Assembly: GCF_029227915.1 (NCBI RefSeq)
Contig: NC_079876.1
Span: 36,997,828 to 37,061,827, forward strand
Direction: 5' to 3'
DNA length: 64,000 nucleotides
From: Hydractinia symbiolongicarpus
Taxonomy: Eukaryota; Cnidaria; Hydrozoa; Anthoathecata; Hydractiniidae
Of the stretch, positions 29,489-42,551 are shown piece by piece. Position 1 is the first letter of the stretch, and each line of letters opens with the position of its first letter. Position numbers and translations under genes: made by a program. Under the pieces are notes generated by a model. The model saw only the letters and a list, made by a program, of their open reading frames with translations. It did not search any database and was not told where the DNA came from.

Positions 29489-30976
29489 TTAACTTGACAT
29501 GACTGCCGAAACTCAGCGATTACACAAGGCCCTGTGGTAGCTCTTCAATTAAAAATTAATATAAAAAAGTCATTTTTTTACTGTGGGACCAATCCTAGCC
29601 GTTATCGCGCGGAAGACAGAGCGACAGTTTCAAACCTACATTTCATTGACTTTCTAACGGTATCAATTTGCCTCAGTTACTACGGTTGCGTCACATATTC
29701 GTACCAACATGTATTTAGCGATAATTTTCTCATATTACTAGGTTGCATCGCTTTTAACAGTGAAACGATTGACTGTGGGACTAAATTGAACTGACATTGG
29801 ACTGAGACCTTATAAATATTATAAGTGAGACAAGTGGACTCCAAGAAATAACATTCTTTTTAATTTGACATGATTTCCGGAACTCAGCGATTTCACTGGG
29901 ATCTGTGGTAGCGCTTCATTTAAGAATTTAGATAAATAAGTCAGTCTCTACTGTGGGACCAATCTTAGCCGTTATCGCGCGCTGAAGAAATAGCGACAGT
30001 TTCAAAAACTACATTTCATTCACTTTCTAACGGTATCAATCCGCCTCAGTTACAACGGTTGCGTCCATATTCGTACCAACATGTATTTAGCGATATTTTT
30101 CTCATATTACTAGGTTGCATCACTTTTAACGGTGAAACGATTGACTGTGGGACTAAATTGAACTGACTTTGGACTGTGACCTTATAAATGTTATAAGTGA
30201 GACAAGTGGACTCCAAGATATAACATTCTTTTTAATTTGATATGATTGCCGGAACTCAGCGATTACACTGGGAACTATGGTAGCGCTTCATTTAAGAATT
30301 TAGATAAATAAGTCAGTCTCTACTGTGGGACCAATCCTAGCCGTTATCGCGCGCTGAAGAAATAGCGACAGTTTCAAAAACTACATTTCATTCACTTTCT
30401 AACGGTATCAATCCGCCTCAGTTACAACGGTTGCGTCACATATTCGTACCAACATGTATTTCGTGATATTTTTCCGATATTACTAGGTTGTATAGCTTTT
30501 AACAGTGAAACGATTGACTGTGGGACTTAATTGAACTGATTATGGACTGTGACCTTAAAAATGTGAAAGTGAGACAATTGGACTCCAAGAAATAACATTT
30601 TTCTTAATTTGACTTGATTGCCGAAACTCAGCGATTACACTGGGCGCTGTGGTAGCGCTTCAATTAAAAATTAGGATAAAAAAGTCATTTTTTACTGTGT
30701 GACCAATCATAGCCGTTATCGCGCGCTAAAGAAATAGTGACAGCTTCGAAAACTACATTTCATTGACTTTCTAACGGAGTTATCCCGGTTGAGTTACAAC
30801 GGTTGGGTCACATATTCGTACCAACATTTATTAAGCGATATTTTTCTCATATTACTAGGTTGCATTGCTTTTAACAGTGAAACGATTGACTGTGGCACAT
30901 AATTGAACTAACTTTAGACTGTGACCTGATTATATTGATAAATGAGAAAATTGGACTCCAAGAAATAACATTCTTC

Positions 30977-33219
30977 TTAATTTGACATGATTGCCGGAAC
31001 TCAGCGATTACAACACTGGGCGCTGTGGTAGCGTTTCTTTTAAAAATTTAGGTTAATGAGTCATTTGTTACTGTGGGACCAATCCTAGCCGTTAGCGCGC
31101 GTTGAAGAAATAGCGATTGTTTCAAAAACAACATTTCATTGACTTTGTAGCGGTGTCAGTCCGTTTGAGTTTCAACAGTTTGGTCACATATTCGTACCAA
31201 CATGTATTTAGCGACATTTATCTGATATTACTAGGTTGCATCGCTTTTAACAGTGAAACGATTGACTGTGGGACTTAATTGAACCAACTTTGGACTGTGA
31301 CCTTAAGGATGTGAAAGTGAGACAATTGGACTACAAGTAATAACATTCTTCTTAACTTGACATGACTGCCGAAACTCAGCGATTACACTGTGCGCTATGG
31401 TAGGGCTTTATTTAAGAATTTAGATAAATAAGTCAGTCTCTACTGTGGGACCAATGCTAGCCGTTATCGCGCGCTGAAGAAATAGCGACAGCTTCAAAAA
31501 CTACATTTCATTGACTTTCTAACGGTGTTATTCCGTTTGAGTTACAACGGCAGGGTCACATATTCGTACCAACATGTTTTTAGCGATATTTATCTGATAT
31601 TACTAGGTTGCATCGCTTTTAGCAGTGAAACAATTGACTGTGGGACTTAATTGAACTAACTTTAGACTGTGACCTGATAAATGTGATAAATGAGAAAATT
31701 GGACTCCAAGAAATAACATTCTTCTTTATTTGACATGATTGCCGGAACTCAGCGATTACAACACTGGGCGCTGTGGTAGCGTTTCTTTTAAAAATTTAGG
31801 TTAATGAGTCATTTGTTACTGTGGGACCAATCCTAGCCGTTAGCGCGCGTTGAAGTAATACATACAGTTTGAAATACTACATTTTACTGACTTTCTAACG
31901 GTGTCAGTCCGTTTGAGTTTCAACAGTTTGGTCACATATTCGTACCAACATGTGTGTAGCGATATTTATCTGATATTACTAGGTTGCATCGCTTTTAACA
32001 GTGAAACGATTGACTGTGGGACTTAATTGAAATTACTTTGGACTGTGAACTGATAAATGTGATAAATGAAAAAAATTGGACTCCAAGAAATAACATTCTT
32101 CTTAATTTGACATGATTCCCGGAACTCAGCGATTACACTGGGCGCTGTGGTAGCGCTTCATTTTAAAATTTAGATTAATAAGTCATTTTCTACTGTGGGA
32201 CCAATCCTCGCCGTTATCGCGCGCTGAAGAAATAGCGACAGTTTCAAAAACCACATTTTATTGACTTTTTAACGGTGTCAGTCCGTTTGAGTTACAACGG
32301 TTGGGTCACCTATTCGTACCAACATGTATTTAGCGATATTTCACTGATATTACTTGGTTGCATCGCTTTTAACAATAAAACAATTGACTGTGGGACTTAA
32401 TTGAACTGATTATGGACTGTGACCTTAAGAATGTGAAAGTGAGACAATTGGACTCCAAGAAATAACATTCTTCTTAACTTGACATGACTGCCGAAACTCA
32501 GCGATTACACAAGGCCCTGTGGTAGCTCTTCAATTAAAAATTAATATAAAAAAGTCATTTTTTTACTGTGGGACCAATCCTAGCCGTTATCGCGCGCTGA
32601 AGAAATAGCGACAGTTTCAAAAACTACATTTCATTCACTTTCTAACGGTATCAATCCGCCTCAGTTACAACGGTTGCGTCACATATTCGTACCAACATGT
32701 ATTTCGTGATATTTTTCCGATATTACTAGGTTGTATAGCTTTTAACAGTGAAACGATTGACTGTGGGACTTAATTGAACTGATTATGGACTGTGACCTTA
32801 AAAATGTGAAAGTGAGACAATTGGACTCCAAGAAATAACATTTTTCTTAATTTGACTTGATTGCCGAAACTCAGCGATTACACTGGGCGCTGTGGTAGCG
32901 CTTCAATTAAAAATTAGGATAAAAAAGTCATTTTTTACTGTGTGACCAATCATAGCCGTTATCGCGCGCTAAAGAAATAGTGACAGCTTCAAAAACTACA
33001 TTTCATTGACTTTCTAACGGAGTTATCCCGGTTGAGTTACAACGGTTGGGTCACATATTCGTACCAACATTTATTAAGCGATATTTTTCTCATATTACTA
33101 GGTTGCATTGCTTTTAACAGTGAAACGATTGACTGTGGCACATAATTGAACTAACTTTAGACTGTGACCTGATTATATTGATAAATGAGAAAATTGGACT
33201 CCAAGAAATAACATTCTTC
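30977..33219. repeat. 6-monomer block, as carried in version 3
   Basis: This is the equivalent of 6718-8959, with chimeric monomers at 30977 and 32474 like those at 6718 and 8215. It is one base longer because of an extra T in the T-run near 32560. It is immediately followed by the duplicated 7-monomer block. Confidence 0.86.
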
Positions 33220-35835
33220 TTAATTTGACATGATTGCCGGAACTCAGCGATTACAACACTGGGCGCTGTGGTAGCGTTTCTTTTAAAAATTTAGGTTAAT
33301 GAGTCATTTGTTACTGTGGGACCAATCCTAGCCGTTAGCGCGCGTTGAAGAAATAGCGATTGTTTCAAAAACAACATTTCATTGACTTTGTAGCGGTGTC
33401 AGTCCGTTTGAGTTTCAACAGTTTGGTCACATATTCGTACCAACATGTATTTAGCGACATTTATCTGATATTACTAGGTTGCATCGCTTTTAACAGTGAA
33501 ACGATTGACTGTGGGACTTAATTGAACCAACTTTGGACTGTGACCTTAAGGATGTGAAAGTGAGACAATTGGACTACAAGTAATAACATTCTTCTTAACT
33601 TGACATGACTGCCGAAACTCAGCGATTACACTGTGCGCTATGGTAGGGCTTTATTTAAGAATTTAGATAAATAAGTCAGTCTCTACTGTGGGACCAATGC
33701 TAGCCGTTATCGCGCGCTGAAGAAATAGCGACAGCTTCAAAAACTACATTTCATTGACTTTCTAACGGTGTTATTCCGTTTGAGTTACAACGGCAGGGTC
33801 ACATATTCGTACCAACATGTTTTTAGCGATATTTATCTGATATTACTAGGTTGCATCGCTTTTAGCAGTGAAACAATTGACTGTGGGACTTAATTGAACT
33901 AACTTTAGACTGTGACCTGATAAATGTGATAAATGAGAAAATTGGACTCCAAGAAATAACATTCTTCTTTATTTGACATGATTGCCGGAACTCAGCGATT
34001 ACAACACTGGGCGCTGTGGTAGCGTTTCTTTTAAAAATTTAGGTTAATGAGTCATTTGTTACTGTGGGACCAATCCTAGCCGTTAGCGCGCGTTGAAGTA
34101 ATACATACAGTTTGAAATACTACATTTTACTGACTTTCTAACGGTGTCAGTCCGTTTGAGTTTCAACAGTTTGGTCACATATTCGTACCAACATGTGTGT
34201 AGCGATATTTATCTGATATTACTAGGTTGCATCGCTTTTAACAGTGAAACGATTGACTGTGGGACTTAATTGAAATTACTTTGGACTGTGAACTGATAAA
34301 TGTGATAAATGAAAAAAATTGGACTCCAAGAAATAACATTCTTCTTAATTTGACATGATTCCCGGAACTCAGCGATTACACTGGGCGCTGTGGTAGCGCT
34401 TCATTTTAAAATTTAGATTAATTAGTCATTTTCTACTGTGGGACCAATCCTCGCCGTTATCGCGCGCTGAAGAAATAGCGACAGTTTCAAAAACCACATT
34501 TTATTGACTTTTTAACGGTGTCAGTCCGTTTGAGTTACAACGGTTGGGTCACCTATTCGTACCAACATGTATTTAGCGATATTTCACTGATATTACTTGG
34601 TTGCATCGCTTTTAACAATAAAACAATTGACTGTGGGACTTAATTGAACTGATTATGGACTGTGACCTTAAGAATGTGAAAGTGAGACAATTGGACTCCA
34701 AGAAATAACATTCTTCTTAACTTGACATGACTGCCGAAACTCAGCGATTACACAAGGCCCTGTGGTAGCTCTTCAATTAAAAATTAATATAAAAAAGTCA
34801 TTTTTTTACTGTGGGACCAATCCTAGCAGTTATCGCGCGCTGAAGAAATAGCGACAGTTTCAAAAACTACATTTCATTCACTTTCTAACGGTATCAATCC
34901 GCCTCAGTTACAACGGTTGCGTCACATATTCGTACCAACATGTATTTCGTAATATTTTTCCGATATTACTAGGTTGCATCACTTTTAACGGTGAAACGAT
35001 TGACCGTGGGACTAAATTGAACTGACTTTGGACTGTGACCTTATAAATGTTATAAGTGACACAAGTGGACTCCAAGATATAACATTCTTTTTAATTTGAT
35101 ATGATTGCCGGAACTCAGCGATTACACTGGGAACTATGGTAGCGCTTCATTTAAGAATTTAGATAAATAAGTCAGTCTCTACTGTGGGACCAATCCTAGC
35201 CGTTATCGCGCGCTGAAGAAATAGCGACAGTTTCAAAAACTACATTTCATTCACTTTCTAACGGTATCAATCCGCCTCAGTTACAACGGTTGCGTCACAT
35301 ATTCGTACCAACATGTATTTCGTGATATTTTTCCGATATTACTAGGTTGTATAGCTTTTAACAGTGAAACGATTGACTGTGGGACTTAATTGAACTGATT
35401 ATGGACTGTGACCTTAAAAATGTGAAAGTGAGACAATTGGACTCCAAGAAATAACATTTTTCTTAATTTGACTTGATTGCCGAAACTCAGCGATTACACT
35501 GGGCGCTGTGGTAGCGCTTCAATTAAAAATTAGGATAAAAAAGTCATTTTTTACTGTGTGACCAATCATAGCCGTTATCGCGCGCTAAAGAAATAGTGAC
35601 AGCTTCAAAAACTACATTTCATTGACTTTCTAACGGAGTTATCCCGGTTGAGTTACAACGGTTGGGTCACATATTCGTACCAACATTTATTAAGCGATAT
35701 TTTTCTCATATTACTAGGTTGCATTGCTTTTAACAGTGAAACGATTGACTGTGGCACATAATTGAACTAACTTTAGACTGTGACCTGATTATATTGATAA
35801 ATGAGAAAATTGGACTCCAAGAAATAACATTCTTC
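33220..35835. repeat. 7-monomer block, tandem copy 1 of 2 (2,616 bp)
   Basis: Starts are 33220, 33595, 33968, 34345, 34717, 35091 and 35463. It corresponds to 8960-11575 of version 1. It carries GACCGTGGGAC near 35012, where version 1 has GACTGTGGGAC. The same variant is present in the next copy, so the tandem duplication happened after this lineage separated from version 1. CCTAGCAGTT near 34825 is private to this copy. Confidence 0.9.
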
Positions 35836-38451
35836 TTAATTTGACATGATTGCCGGAACTCAGCGATTACAACACTGGGCGCTGTGGTAGCGTTTCTTTT
35901 AAAAATTTAGGTTAATGAGTCATTTGTTACTGTGGGACCAATCCTAGCCGTTAGCGCGCGTTGAAGAAATAGCGATTGTTTCAAAAACAACATTTCATTG
36001 ACTTTGTAGCGGTGTCAGTCCGTTTGAGTTTCAACAGTTTGGTCACATATTCGTACCAACATGTATTTAGCGACATTTATCTGATATTACTAGGTTGCAT
36101 CGCTTTTAACAGTGAAACGATTGACTGTGGGACTTAATTGAACCAACTTTGGACTGTGACCTTAAGGATGTGAAAGTGAGACAATTGGACTACAAGTAAT
36201 AACATTCTTCTTAACTTGACATGACTGCCGAAACTCAGCGATTACACTGTGCGCTATGGTAGGGCTTTATTTAAGAATTTAGATAAATAAGTCAGTCTCT
36301 ACTGTGGGACCAATGCTAGCCGTTATCGCGCGCTGAAGAAATAGCGACAGCTTCAAAAACTACATTTCATTGACTTTCTAACGGTGTTATTCCGTTTGAG
36401 TTACAACGGCAGGGTCACATATTCGTACCAACATGTTTTTAGCGATATTTATCTGATATTACTAGGTTGCATCGCTTTTAGCAGTGAAACAATTGACTGT
36501 GGGACTTAATTGAACTAACTTTAGACTGTGACCTGATAAATGTGATAAATGAGAAAATTGGACTCCAAGAAATAACATTCTTCTTTATTTGACATGATTG
36601 CCGGAACTCAGCGATTACAACACTGGGCGCTGTGGTAGCGTTTCTTTTAAAAATTTAGGTTAATGAGTCATTTGTTACTGTGGGACCAATCCTAGCCGTT
36701 AGCGCGCGTTGAAGTAATACATACAGTTTGAAATACTACATTTTACTGACTTTCTAACGGTGTCAGTCCGTTTGAGTTTCAACAGTTTGGTCACATATTC
36801 GTACCAACATGTGTGTAGCGATATTTATCTGATATTACTAGGTTGCATCGCTTTTAACAGTGAAACGATTGACTGTGGGACTTAATTGAAATTACTTTGG
36901 ACTGTGAACTGATAAATGTGATAAATGAAAAAAATTGGACTCCAAGAAATAACATTCTTCTTAATTTGACATGATTCCCGGAACTCAGCGATTACACTGG
37001 GCGCTGTGGTAGCGCTTCATTTTAAAATTTAGATTAATTAGTCATTTTCTACTGTGGGACCAATCCTCGCCGTTATCGCGCGCTGAAGAAATAGCGACAG
37101 TTTCAAAAACCACATTTTATTGACTTTTTAACGGTGTCAGTCCGTTTGAGTTACAACGGTTGGGTCACCTATTCGTACCAACATGTATTTAGCGATATTT
37201 CACTGATATTACTTGGTTGCATCGCTTTTAACAATAAAACAATTGACTGTGGGACTTAATTGAACTGATTATGGACTGTGACCTTAAGAATGTGAAAGTG
37301 AGACAATTGGACTCCAAGAAATAACATTCTTCTTAACTTGACATGACTGCCGAAACTCAGCGATTACACAAGGCCCTGTGGTAGCTCTTCAATTAAAAAT
37401 TAATATAAAAAAGTCATTTTTTTACTGTGGGACCAATCCTAGCCGTTATCGCGCGCTGAAGAAATAGCGACAGTTTCAAAAACTACATTTCATTCACTTT
37501 CTAACGGTATCAATCCGCCTCAGTTACAACGGTTGCGTCACATATTCGTACCAACATGTATTTCGTAATATTTTTCCGATATTACTAGGTTGCATCACTT
37601 TTAACGGTGAAACGATTGACCGTGGGACTAAATTGAACTGACTTTGGACTGTGACCTTATAAATGTTATAAGTGACACAAGTGGACTCCAAGATATAACA
37701 TTCTTTTTAATTTGATATGATTGCCGGAACTCAGCGATTACACTGGGAACTATGGTAGCGCTTCATTTAAGAATTTAGATAAATAAGTCAGTCTCTACTG
37801 TGGGACCAATCCTAGCCGTTATCGCGCGCTGAAGAAATAGCGACAGTTTCAAAAACTACATTTCATTCACTTTCTAACGGTATCAATCCGCCTCAGTTAC
37901 AACGGTTGCGTCACATATTCGTACCAACATGTATTTCGTGATATTTTTCCGATATTACTAGGTTGTATAGCTTTTAACAGTGAAACGATTGACTGTGGGA
38001 CTTAATTGAACTGATTATGGACTGTGACCTTAAAAATGTGAAAGTGAGACAATTGGACTCCAAGAAATAACATTTTTCTTAATTTGACTTGATTGCCGAA
38101 ACTCAGCGATTACACTGGGCGCTGTGGTAGCGCTTCAATTAAAAATTAGGATAAAAAAGTCATTTTTTACTGTGTGACCAATCATAGCCGTTATCGCGCG
38201 CTAAAGAAATAGTGACAGCTTCAAAAACTACATTTCATTGACTTTCTAACGGAGTTATCCCGGTTGAGTTACAACGGTTGGGTCACATATTCGTACCAAC
38301 ATTTATTAAGCGATATTTTTCTCATATTACTAGGTTGCATTGCTTTTAACAGTGAAACGATTGACTGTGGCACATAATTGAACTAACTTTAGACTGTGAC
38401 CTGATTATATTGATAAATGAGAAAATTGGACTCCAAGAAATAACATTCTTC
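35836..38451. repeat. 7-monomer block, tandem copy 2 of 2 (2,616 bp)
   Basis: It is the same length as 33220-35835 and nearly identical to it; the only difference I noticed is the one near 34825. It shares the GACCGTGGGAC variant (near 37620). It begins with the chimeric monomer type of 8960 (GTTGAAGAAATAGCGATTG), whereas the version-1 monomer at this place (11576) is unswitched. The next monomer, 38452, returns to the unswitched form. Confidence 0.9.
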
Positions 38452-41400
38452 TTAATTTGACATGATTGCCGGAACTCAGCGATTACAACACTGGGCGCTG
38501 TGGTAGCGTTTCTTTTAAAAATTTAGGTTAATGAGTCATTTGTTACTGTGGGACCAATCCTAGCCGTTAGCGCGCGTTGAAGTAATACAGACAGTTTCAA
38601 ATACTACATTTCACTGACTTTCTAACGGTGTCAGTCCGTTTGAGTTTCAACAGTTGGGTCACATATCGTACCAACATGTGTGTAGCGATATTTATCTGAT
38701 ATTACTAGGTTGCATCGCTTTTAACAGTGAAACGATTGACTGTGGCACATAATTGAACTGATTTTGGACTGTGAACTGATAAATGTGATAAGTGAAAAAA
38801 ATTGGACTCCAAGAAATAACATTCTTCTTAATTTGACATGATTGCCGGAACTCAGCGATTACACTGGGCGCTGTGGTAGCGCTTCATTTAAAAATTTAAA
38901 TTAATAATTCATTTTTTACTGTGGTACCAATCCTAGCCGTTATCGCGCGCTGAAGAAATAGCGACAGTTTCAAAAACTACATTTTATTGACTTTCTAAAG
39001 GTGTCAGTCCGTTTGATTTACAACGGTTGGGTCACCTATTCGTACCAACATGTATTTAGCGATATTTTACTGATATTACTTGGTTGCATCGCTTTTAACA
39101 ATGAAACAATTGACTTTGGGACTTAATTGAACTGATTATGGACTGTGACCTTAAGAATGTGAAAGTGAGACAATTGGACTCCAAGAAATAACATTCTTCT
39201 TAACTTGACATGACTGCCGAAACTCAGCGATTACACAAGGCCCTGTGGTAGCTCTTCAATTAAAAATTAAGATAAAAAAGTTATTTTTTACTGTGGGACC
39301 AATCCTAGCCGTTATCGCGCTGAAGACAGAGCGACAGTTTCAAAAACTACATTTCATTGACTTTCTAATGGTATCAATCCGCCTCAGTTACTACGGTTGC
39401 GTCACATATTCGTACCAACATGTATTTAGCGATAATTTTCTCATATTACTAGGTTGCATCGCTTTTAACAGTGAAACGATTGACTGTGGGACTAAATTGA
39501 ACTGACTTTGGACTGTGACCTTATAAATATTATAAGTGAGACAAGTGGACTCCAAGAAATAACATTCTTTTTAATTTGACATGATTTCCGGAACTCAGCG
39601 ATTTCACTGGGATCTGTGGTAGCGCTTCATTTAAGAATTTAGATAAATAAGTCAGTCTCTGCTGTGGGACCAATCTTAGCCGTTATCGCGCGCTGAAGAA
39701 ATAGCGACAGTTTCAAAAACTACATTTCATTCACTTTCTAACGGTATCAATCCGCCTCAGTTACAACGGTTGCGTCCATATTCGTACCAACATGTATTTA
39801 GCGATATTTTTCTCATATTACTAGGTTGCATCACTTTTAACGGTGAAACGATTGACTGTGGGACTAAATTGAACTGACTTTGGACTGTGACCTTATAAAT
39901 GTTATAAGTGAGACAAGTGGACTCCAAGAAATAACATTCTTTTTAATTTGACATGATTGCCGGAACTCAGCGATTACACTGGGAACTATGGTAGCGCTTC
40001 ATTTAAGAATTTAGATAAATAAGTCAGTCTCTACTGTGGGACCAATCCTAGCCGTTATCGCGCGCTGAAGAAATAGCGACAGTTTCAAAAACTACATTTC
40101 ATTCACTTTCTAACGGTATCAATCCGCTTCAGTTACAACGGTTGCGTCACATATTCGTACCAATATGTATTTCGTGATAGTTTTCTGGTATTACTAGGTT
40201 GTATAGCTTTTAACAGTGAAACGATTGACTGTGGGACTTAATTGAACTGATTATGGACTGTGACCTTAAAAATGTGAAAGTGAGACAATTGGACTCCAAG
40301 AAATAACTTTCTTCTTAATTTGACTTGATTGCCGAAACTCAGCGATTACACTGGGCGCTGTGGTAGCGCTTCAATTAAAAATTAGGATAAAAAAGTCATT
40401 TTTTACTGTGTGACAAATCATAGCCGTTATCGCGCGCTAAAGAAATAGTGACAGCTTCAAAAACTACATTTCATTGACTTTCTAACGGAGTTATTCCGTT
40501 TGAGTTACAACGGTTGGGTCACATATTCGTACCAACATTTATTTAGCGATATTTTTCTCATATTACTAGGTTGCATTGCTTTAAACAGTGAAACGATTGA
40601 CTGTGGCACATAATTGAACTAACTTTAGACTGTGACCTGATAAATGTGATAAATGAGAAAATTGGACTCCAAGAAATAACATTCTTCTTAATTTGACATG
40701 ATTGCCGGAACTCAGCGATTACAACACTGGGCGCTGTGGTAGCGTTTGTTTTAAAAATTTAGGTTGATGAGTCATTTGTTACTGTGGGACCAATCCTAGC
40801 TGTTAGCGCGCGTTGAAGTAATACAGACAGTTTCAAATACTACATTTCACTGACTTTCTAACAGTGTCAGTCCGTTTGAGTTTCAACAGTTGGGTCACAT
40901 ATCGTACCAACATGTGTGTAGCGATATTTATCTGATATTACTAGGTTGCATCGCTTTTAACAGTGAAACGATTGACTGTGGGACTTAATTGAAATTACTT
41001 TGGACTGTGAACTGATAAATGTGATAAATGAAAAAAATTGGACTCCAAGAAATAAAATTCTTCATAATTTGACATGATTCCCGGAACTCAGCGATTCCAC
41101 TGGGCGCTGTGGTAGCGCTTCATTTAAAAATTTAGATTAATAAGTCACTTTCTACTGTGGGACCAATCCTCGCCGTTATCGCGTGCTGAAGGAATAGCGA
41201 CAATTTCAAAAACTACATTTTATTGACTTTTCAACGGTGTCAGTCCGTTTGAGTTACAACGGTTGGGTCACCTATTCGTACCAACATGTATTTAGCGATA
41301 TTTTTCTCATATTATTAGGTTGCATTGCTTTTAACAGTGAAACGATTGACTGTGGCACATAATTGAACTGATTTTGGACTGTGACCTTATAAATGTTATA

Positions 41401-42551
41401 AGTGAAAAAAATTGGACTCCAAGAAATAATATTCTTCTTAATTTGACATGATTGCCGGAACTTAGCGATTACACTGGGCGTTGTGGTAGCGCTTCATTTA
41501 AAAATTTAAATTAATAAGTCATTTTTTACTGTGGGACCAATCCTAGCCGTTATTGCGCGCTGAAGAAATAGCGACAGTTTCAAAAACTACAATTCATTGA
41601 CTTTCTAACGGTGTCAGTCCGTTTGAGTTACAACGGTTGGGTCACCTATTCGTACCAACATGTATTTAGCGATATTTTACTGATATTACTTGGTTGCATC
41701 GCTTTTAACAATGAAACATTTGACTGTGGGACTTAATTGAACTGATTATGGACTGTGACCTTAAGAATGTGAAAGTGAGACAATTGGACTCCAAGAAATG
41801 ACATTCTTCTTAACTTGACATGACTGCCGAAACTCAGCGATTACACAAGGCCCTGTGGTAGCTCTTCAATTAAAAATTAAGATAAAAAAGTTATTTTTTA
41901 CTGTGGGACCAATCCTAGCCGTTATCGCGCGGAAGACAGAGCGACAGTTTCAAAAACTACATTTCATTGACTTTCTAACGGTATCAATCCGCCTCAGTTA
42001 CTACGGTTGCGTCACATATTCGTACCAACATGTATTTAGCGATAATTTTCTCATAATACTAGGTTGCATCGCTTTTAACAGTGAAACGATTGACTGTGGG
42101 ACTAAATTGGACTGACTTTGGACTGTGACCTTATAAATATTATAAGTGAGACAAGTGGACTCCAAGAAATAACATTCTTTTTAATTTGACATGATTTCCG
42201 GAACTCAGCGATTTCACTGGGATATGTGGTAGCGCTTCATTTAAGAATTTAGATAAATAAGTCAGTCTCTACTGTGGGACCAATCTTAGCCGTTATCGCG
42301 CGCTGAAGAAATAGCGACAGTTTCAAAAACTACATTTCATTCACTTTCTAACGGTATCAATCCGCCTCAGTTACAACGGTTGCGTCCATATTCGTACCAA
42401 CATGTATTTAGCGATATTTTTCTCATATTACTAGGTTGCATCGCTTTTAACGGTGAAACGATTGACTGTGGGACTTAATTGAACTGATTATGGACTGTGA
42501 CCTTAAAAATGTGAAAGTGAGACAATTGGACTCCAAGAAATAACATTCTTC
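38079..42551. repeat. 12-monomer repeat, copy 1 (4,473 bp)
   Basis: Starts are 38079, 38452, 38828, 39200, 39571, 39943, 40315, 40688, 41064, 41438, 41810 and 42181. The order is repeated from 42552, with diagnostic monomers at the same spacing: GTGGTACCAATCC near 38925 and 43395; CACAAGGCCCTGTGG near 39233 and 43705; TTCATAATTTGAC near 41061 and 45532. Monomer 42181 is chimeric. It has the head GATTTCACTGGGATATG, and its tail leads into the GTGTGACCAATCATAG monomer, skipping one monomer type. It probably marks the unequal exchange. Confidence 0.85.

Larger units (their letters stand above)
24260..40816. repeat. Higher-order repeat, version 3, partial (13.9 kb of the unit plus a 7-mer insertion)
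   Basis: It follows version 1 at an offset of 24,259 from 24260. The offset becomes 24,260 after one extra T in the T-run near 32560, then 26,876 from 38452 because of a 2,616-bp tandem duplication. Collinearity with version 1 ends near 40816, the equivalent of the displaced junction at 13944. From there the sequence continues into monomers 41064, 41438, 41810, 42181 and 42552, which version 1 lacks. Noticed differences are few, for example CTTCGAAAAC near 30745 and GACCGTGGG near 35013. The last ten monomers of the 48-mer are not found in this version. Confidence 0.9.
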
